Made by a program: the position numbers and the translations under genes | Shown: positions 59,733 to 64,000 of the stretch, in pieces | Numbering within the stretch: the first letter of the stretch is position 1 | Layout: each line of letters begins with the position of its first letter | Notes under the pieces: generated by a model | Seen by the model: the letters and a program-made list of their open reading frames with translations, nothing else | Databases searched by the model: none | Told to the model about the DNA's origin: nothing | Source: Kribbella voronezhensis | GTDB taxonomy: Bacteria; Actinomycetota; Actinomycetes; Propionibacteriales; Kribbellaceae | Assembly (NCBI RefSeq): GCF_004365175.1 | Contig: NZ_SOCE01000001.1 | Coordinates: forward strand, 2,219,154-2,283,153 | Length of the DNA stretch: 64,000 nt | Direction of reading: 5' to 3'

Positions 59733-60981
59733 GCGAGCGACGGAAGCGGACCAGCGGGTAGGTGGCCGGGGGCACCGTTCCCTTGGTGGGACCGGGGAAG
59801 GTGGTGGCGCCGTCGAGGGTCAGGCCGTACTGCGTGGCGCGGGCGATCAGGTGGGGCAGCGCGTCCTGGATTCGGCGGTCGGCCGGGGTTCGGCCGGAGG
59901 CGTAGCGGCTGGACTCCGTCTTCTCCGTGGTGGTGACGAAGACGCCGCCAGGCCGGAGTACGCGGGCCACCTCGGCCAGCACCGGGTCGCTGTCCTCCAG
60001 CAGGTGGAGGAGCCAGACGGCGACGATCGCGTCGCAGCGGCGGTCGCCGAAAGGCAGGCGGCCGGCGTCGGCTACGGCGACGTGGCCGGGCAGGCGCACC
60101 TTCGCGTGCCGCAACATGGCGGTCGACAGGTCGACGCCGTGCACGAGGTTGCCGAGAGCAACCAGTTCGGCAGCGACGATTCCGGTGCCGACGGCAAGTT
60201 CCACGACGCGGCCACCGCCCGGGAGCAGCGAGTGGACGGCAGCGGCGGCCGCCTGAGCTCGCTCGGTACCGCCGCGCGTCTCGTCGTACCGGGCTGCCTC
60301 GGCCTCGTCGTACTCGAACGGTGGGGGCGTCTGCCACAGGGCCGGCCAGGGGATGCCGACCTCGGCCAACATCCTTCGCAGCAAGGGCAAAGAGACACCG
60401 ACGACGTTGTGGTAGTCGCCCTCGATACCGGTGACGAACGGTCCGCCGAGCCCGTCGACGGTGAACGAGCCGGCCACCACCAGCGGCTCGCCCGTCGCCA
60501 CGTACGCGTCGATCTCGTCGTCGGTGAGGTCGGCGAAATGCACCGTGGTGGAGGCGAGCTCGCGCAGTTCGTGCCGCGTGGTGGTGTCGAACAGACAGTG
60601 CCCGGTGTGCAGGATCCCGGATCGTCCGCGCATCGCGCGAAGCCGCTCGCGCGCGACCTCCGCCGTACCGGGTTTGCCGTAGCCGACGCCGTCGATCTCG
60701 AGCACCGAGTCGCAACCGAGCACGGTCGCGTGGTCGTCCAGGTTGGCGACGACAGCGCGCGCCTTCAACGTCGCCAGGGTCCGCGCCAGCTCACCCGGCG
60801 ATTCGGCCGTGACGTTGTCCTCGTCGACCCCGGAGACGATCACCTCGGGCTCGACGCCGGCGTCGCGCAGGGTCTGCAACCGCGCCGGCGACGCCGACGC
60901 GAGGATGAACCGCGGCCTTTGCTTGCCCGCGGCAACAGCACTCTCAGCAGCTTCCACAGTCGAGTCCACCGCCGTGCTCAC
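59725..60981 (-). CDS. Maf-family nucleotide pyrophosphatase fused to a class I methyltransferase
   Basis: 418 residues in one frame. The Maf domain (about 24-212) has RFILASASPARLQTLRDAG, GCDSVLEIDG with the catalytic aspartate (about 91), and YGKP. Residues 224-418 form a SAM-dependent methyltransferase (VVELAVGTGIVAAELVALG, GVDLSTAML). Most bacterial Maf proteins stop at about 200 residues. GTG 60981 overlaps the upstream DUF885 stop by 4 bp (GTGA); the open frame reaching further 5' is not coding in this frame. Confidence 0.87.
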   Translation of the reverse strand: MSTAVDSTVEAAESAVAAGKQRPRFILASASPARLQTLRDAGVEPEVIVSGVDEDNVTAESPGELARTLATLKARAVVANLDDHATVLGCDSVLEIDGVGYGKPGTAEVARERLRAMRGRSGILHTGHCLFDTTTRHELRELASTTVHFADLTDDEIDAYVATGEPLVVAGSFTVDGLGGPFVTGIEGDYHNVVGVSLPLLRRMLAEVGIPWPALWQTPPPFEYDEAEAARYDETRGGTERAQAAAAAVHSLLPGGGRVVELAVGTGIVAAELVALGNLVHGVDLSTAMLRHAKVRLPGHVAVADAGRLPFGDRRCDAIVAVWLLHLLEDSDPVLAEVARVLRPGGVFVTTTEKTESSRYASGRTPADRRIQDALPHLIARATQYGLTLDGATTFPGPTKGTVPPATYPLVRFRRSLR

Positions 60982-62669
60982 AGCCGGGCGAGTGCGCGGC
61001 GCAGCGGGTCCAGGCCGATCGAGCCCAGATTCAGCGCCTCCGAGTGGAAGGTTCGCAGGTCGAACGACGACCCCGCCCGCGCCTTGGCCTCCTCGCGAGC
61101 CTGCAGCCAGATCCGCTCGCCGACCTTGTACGACGGCGCCTGGCCGGGCCAGCCGAGGTACCGGTTGAGCTCCGCCCGCAGGAACTCCGTCTCCATCCGC
61201 GAGTACGCCCGGAGGAACTCGAACCCGAGCTCGGCGTTCCAGGTCTCCCCCGGCCGGAACCCGAGCGGGTTGTCGCGCGGGATCTGGAGTTCCAGGTGCA
61301 TGCCGATGTCGACGATGACCCGGGCGGCCCGGAAGCCCTGCGCGTCGAGCATGCCGAGCCGGGCGCCGGGCTCTTCGAGATACCCGAGCTCCTCCATCAG
61401 CCGTTCGGCGTACAGGGCCCAGCCCTCGCCGTGACCGGAGACCCAGCAGCCGATGCGCTGCCAGCGGTTCAGCTGGTCGCTGCGGAGCATGGTCTGCGCG
61501 ACCTGGAGGTGATGCCCGGGGACGCCTTCGTGGTACACGGTGGTGACCTCGCGCCAGGTGGCGAAGTCCTCCACACCGGCCGGCACGGCCCACCACATCC
61601 GGCCCGGCCGGGTGGTCAGGTCCTCGCTCGGCGCGGTGTAGTAGATCGACCCGTCCGAGGTCGGCGCGATCATGCACTCGATCCGCTGGATCGAGTCGGG
61701 GATGTCGAAGTGGGTCCCGGCGAGCTCCCGGACGGCGGTGTCGGCGAGCTGCTGCATCCAGTCGCGGAACGCTTCCTTGCCGTGGATCTTGCGGGCCGGG
61801 TCGTTGTCGAGCAGCGCGGCGACGGCCTCGATGCTGCGGTCGCCGTTGTTCAGCGAGGCGGCGATCGTCTGCATCTCGCCCTCGATCCGGGCCAGCTCCT
61901 GCCAGCCCCAGGCGTAGGTCTCCTCCAGATCGACGGCAGCACCGAGGTGGTTGCGGGAGGCAAGCTCGTACCGCTCGCGGCCGGCCGCGTCCCGGGCCGG
62001 GGCCTGCGGAGCGAGGTCGGTCCGCAGCCATTCACCGAATCCCTCGTACGCCTTGCGCGCGGCCGCCGCGGCAGCCTCGACGGTCGCCTTGATCGCGCCG
62101 TCCGGTGCCTTCGCCGCGAACCCGGCGAAGAAGTCCTCACCGTCCGCACCCGCCCAGCTGGCGATCCGGTTGGCCAGGTCGTTCACCTGGCGAACGGCCG
62201 ACACCCGGCCGGCGGCAGCCTGCTGACTCACGGAGTCGCGGAACCCGTCCAGCGCCGTACCGACCTGGTTGAGCCGGATCGCGATGATCTCCCAGTCGTG
62301 CTCGGTCGCCGTCGGCATCAGGTCGAACACCTGCCGCACCTCGGCCGGGATCGACGCGATCGCGTTCAGCTCGTACTGCGGTACGCCCGCCTCGTACGTC
62401 TCCAGCTCGAGCCGGAGCCGCTCCAGGAACGCGTCCTTGGCGACCTCCTCGCGCGGCGTACCGGGCTGGACCGCCTCGGCCGCGGCGATGGACCGCCGAT
62501 TGAGCTCGATCAGCGCCTCGAACCCGGCCGGCGAGTAGTCCGGCAGCCGGTGGTCGTGGCCCTCGATCCCCATGAACGTGGCCGAGGTCGGCGAGAGCTC
62601 GACGTAGTCCTCCAGATACCGCTCGGAGATCTGGTCGATCGGACTGGTCGATGTGGTTGCATCCGTCAC
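60978..62669 (-). CDS. DUF885-family protein (putative metallopeptidase-like)
   Basis: 563 residues. The diagnostic EGVPGHHLQ segment, in VYHEGVPGHHLQVAQTML, gives the zinc-binding-like HExxxHH pattern of the family, and WVSGHGEGWALYAERLMEEL follows. DUF885 proteins are often taken as metallopeptidases, but activity is not certain. GTG 62669 has TAGGGT 7 nt upstream. It forms an operon with the Maf fusion gene. Confidence 0.86.
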   Translation of the reverse strand: MTDATTSTSPIDQISERYLEDYVELSPTSATFMGIEGHDHRLPDYSPAGFEALIELNRRSIAAAEAVQPGTPREEVAKDAFLERLRLELETYEAGVPQYELNAIASIPAEVRQVFDLMPTATEHDWEIIAIRLNQVGTALDGFRDSVSQQAAAGRVSAVRQVNDLANRIASWAGADGEDFFAGFAAKAPDGAIKATVEAAAAAARKAYEGFGEWLRTDLAPQAPARDAAGRERYELASRNHLGAAVDLEETYAWGWQELARIEGEMQTIAASLNNGDRSIEAVAALLDNDPARKIHGKEAFRDWMQQLADTAVRELAGTHFDIPDSIQRIECMIAPTSDGSIYYTAPSEDLTTRPGRMWWAVPAGVEDFATWREVTTVYHEGVPGHHLQVAQTMLRSDQLNRWQRIGCWVSGHGEGWALYAERLMEELGYLEEPGARLGMLDAQGFRAARVIVDIGMHLELQIPRDNPLGFRPGETWNAELGFEFLRAYSRMETEFLRAELNRYLGWPGQAPSYKVGERIWLQAREEAKARAGSSFDLRTFHSEALNLGSIGLDPLRRALARL

Positions 62670-62676
62670 CCGGCCG

Positions 62677-62682
62677 ACCCTA
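62677..62682 (-). promoter_or_regulatory. Candidate -10 element (TAGGGT), DUF885 operon
   Basis: Minus-strand TAGGGT, 7 nt, then GTG 62669. Confidence 0.5.
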
Positions 62683-62707
62683 CCCGCGCATCCGGGCAAC
62701 CTCGAAC

Positions 62708-63037
62708 CTATTCGTACTCCAGCCCGTCCGGCGCGGCCTGGCGCCAGGAGTCGAACAGGATGTCCCGCAGTTCGCTCTCGTCCTCCAGCGCGCCCAGCCG
62801 GGCCCGCACCCAGCTCGACCCCGCCTCGTGCGGCGGCACCCAGAACTTCTCCGGCTCCGCCGCGATCAACTCCGCCCGCTCCAGCCGCGGACACTTCACC
62901 GCGAACGAGGTCTGGTCGTCCGGCACCGTCACGAACATCCGCCCCGCGACATCGAACGTCGGATGCCCCCACCGCTGCTTCTCCACCGTCCGCGGAAACG
63001 ACAAGGCGATCCGCCGCACATCCTCCGCATCAAGCAC
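62708..63037 (-). CDS. MmcQ/YjbR-family DNA-binding-like protein
   Basis: 109 residues. It has the family pattern VRRIALSFPRTVEKQRWGHP and FVTVPDDQTSFAVKC near the middle, ending with LRDILFDSWRQAAP. These are small double-wing-fold proteins of unclear function, DNA binding being suggested. The GTG at 63037 has TAAGGT 6 nt upstream. It lies between the DUF885 operon and the MFS pump, 38 bp before the former. Confidence 0.85.
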   Translation of the reverse strand: MLDAEDVRRIALSFPRTVEKQRWGHPTFDVAGRMFVTVPDDQTSFAVKCPRLERAELIAAEPEKFWVPPHEAGSSWVRARLGALEDESELRDILFDSWRQAAPDGLEYE

Positions 63038-63043
63038 CCCCCA

Positions 63044-63049
63044 ACCTTA
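63044..63049 (-). promoter_or_regulatory. Candidate -10 element (TAAGGT), MmcQ/YjbR gene
   Basis: Minus-strand TAAGGT, 6 nt, then GTG 63037. Confidence 0.45.
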
Positions 63050-63065
63050 GTCAGCCCCCTCCCCC

Positions 63066-63118
63066 AAAAAGCTGACCGAAGGCGAGGCTGTCCTGCTCGG
63101 CCTCGACTTCGGTCAGCT
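63066..63118 (-). terminator. Rho-independent terminator of the DHA2 MFS gene
   Basis: 18 paired bases with one G-A mismatch (63070-63088 with 63100-63118) and an 11-nt loop. On the minus strand it ends in TTTTT (63070-63066). It lies 12 bp after the MFS stop. Confidence 0.88.
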
Positions 63119-63130
63119 GCTCGGACTGTG

Positions 63131-64000
63131 TCAGCGCCGGCGGCCGGGCAGAGCTACCGCGGCTACCACCGCACCGACGGCGACGATGGCGGCTCCTACC
63201 CAGACGGCGGGGACGAGGCCGTGGACGTACTGGGTGGGTGATTCGTAGGAGCCGGCGGAGGCGAAGACCGAGGCGAGTACGGCGACGCCCATCGCGACGC
63301 CGACCTCGCGGATGGTGTTGTTGGTGCCTGAGGCAACACCGCGGTCCGCCTCGGCGGCGCTGTGCATCACCACGCTCGAAGCCGGTGCGAAGGTGAGGCC
63401 CATCCCGACACCGGCGAGCACGAACGGTACGACGAACGAGCTGAAGCCGACCTCGGTGCTGGTGATCAAGGCGATCCAGCCCAGCGCGGTGGCAAGGAAC
63501 ACCTGACCGGTCGCGATCAGCACCCGAGCACCCACCCGGTCGACGATCAGGCCGGCCAGCGGTGCGACGACCATCGGCGCCATCGTCCACGGCAGCGTGC
63601 GGATGCCCGACTGCAGCGGCGTGTAGCCCTGCACCACCTGGAAGAACTGGGCCAGCAGGAACACCGAACCGAACACACCGGCAGAGAAGGTGAACAGCGT
63701 CAGGTTGATGACGCTGAAGGACCGCGACCTGAACAACCGCAGCGGCAGCATCGGCGTGGCAGTCCGGCTCTCCCAGACCAGGAAGGCGACCAGTAGCGCG
63801 ACCCCACCGATCAGCGCGGTCAGGATCCGGCCGGAGGTCCAGTCGTCGTCAGCACCGTGCACAACGCCCCAGACGATGCTCAGCACGCTCGCCGCGGACA
63901 GCACCAGACCAACCAGGTCGAGCCGGCGACTTCCACCGAACGACTCCTGCAGCACCTTCGCCGCGAACGGCAGGACCAGGACACCGATCGGCACGTTCAG
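63131..64000 (-). CDS. DHA2-type MFS drug exporter, N-terminus beyond the window
   Basis: About 290 residues of the C-terminal part are visible, with eight or so hydrophobic segments. The sequence at the right edge reads LNVPIGVLVLPFA, the conserved motif of EmrB/QacA-type 14-helix pumps, so translation began further to the right. GYTPLQSGIRTLPWTMAPMV is also typical. The substrate is not known. A strong terminator follows its stop. Confidence 0.9.
   Translation of the reverse strand: MNVPIGVLVLPFAAKVLQESFGGSRRLDLVGLVLSAASVLSIVWGVVHGADDDWTSGRILTALIGGVALLVAFLVWESRTATPMLPLRLFRSRSFSVINLTLFTFSAGVFGSVFLLAQFFQVVQGYTPLQSGIRTLPWTMAPMVVAPLAGLIVDRVGARVLIATGQVFLATALGWIALITSTEVGFSSFVVPFVLAGVGMGLTFAPASSVVMHSAAEADRGVASGTNNTIREVGVAMGVAVLASVFASAGSYESPTQYVHGLVPAVWVGAAIVAVGAVVAAVALPGRRR

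Noticed and set aside
59725..62031. The Maf fusion extended to 768 residues
   Set aside because: The upstream part overlaps the DUF885 gene in another frame; GTG 60981 with a 4-bp overlap is a natural start.
1..64000. Mobile elements, prophage, CRISPR arrays, tRNA or rRNA genes
   Set aside because: None were seen in the reading of both strands. Short repeats found were isolated pairs or hairpins at gene ends.

Overview
The window is very GC-rich, densely packed chromosomal DNA from an actinobacterium. GTG starts are common, PurK, PurE and a GtrA protein lie together, and a carboxyltransferase beta subunit sits beside a small epsilon subunit, Maf, BirA and a PH-domain protein. It also has DUF5753 regulators, DUF574 methyltransferases and a TIGR03089 protein. 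The gene content looks most like Propionibacteriales, for example Kribbella or a relative; that is an inference from content, not a database result. No transposase, phage gene, CRISPR array, tRNA or rRNA was seen. Both ends cut genes: a mannose-1-phosphate guanylyltransferase on the left and a DHA2-type MFS pump on the right.

Layout. 0-6.3 kb (minus): ManC, NAD kinase, a pair of CNNM/CorC-like membrane proteins, and two overlapping short-chain dehydrogenases (SDRs) divergent from a LysR regulator. 7.3-11.8 kb: TatA, a TIGR03089 protein with an SDR, then MetY and MetX for homocysteine formation. 11.8-15.4 kb (minus): a one-domain cyclic-nucleotide-binding protein followed by a large class III cyclase-AAA-TPR protein. 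16.3-26.2 kb: a cell-surface polymer region with GalE, a sugar/alcohol-phosphate nucleotidyltransferase, a glycerol-1-phosphate dehydrogenase-like enzyme, a tyrosine phosphatase, a Wzm/Wzt-type ABC exporter, a family-2 glycosyltransferase and an LCP ligase. 26.6-29.7 kb: a secreted serine protease and a polytopic spermidine-synthase-like protein. 29.7-38 kb: mostly small regulatory and accessory genes (AzlCD with an XRE-cupin regulator, a DUF574 methyltransferase with a DUF5753 regulator, a Cys-free L36 paralogue, HxlR, two acetyltransferases, an SGNH hydrolase, and an ECF sigma factor with a peroxiredoxin). 38-44.4 kb: GtrA, PurK-PurE, an MFS pump, UDP-glucose dehydrogenase and an acyl-CoA dehydrogenase. 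44.8-52.7 kb: a secreted M4 metalloprotease, a LuxR-type regulator, an ArsR/MFS divergent pair, a PH-domain protein and an OFA-type MFS carrier with a 35-residue partner. 52.7-64 kb: BirA, PEP carboxylase, a TetR/SCP2 divergent pair, acyl-CoA carboxylase beta and epsilon subunits, a Maf-methyltransferase fusion, a DUF885 protein, an MmcQ/YjbR protein and the truncated MFS pump.

Two patterns cut across the window. First, at least 21 genes have a TANNNT hexamer ending 6-8 nt before the start codon, usually with no Shine-Dalgarno sequence, which is the signature of leaderless transcripts. Several starts were chosen with this rule. Second, convergent gene pairs are closed by long perfect hairpins, or have stop codons that abut in the palindrome TGATCA. 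The features most worth following are the glycerol-1-phosphate/exporter/LCP region, the Maf-methyltransferase fusion, the cyclase plus cyclic-nucleotide receptor pair, and the 35-bp dyad between the TetR gene and the SCP2 gene.
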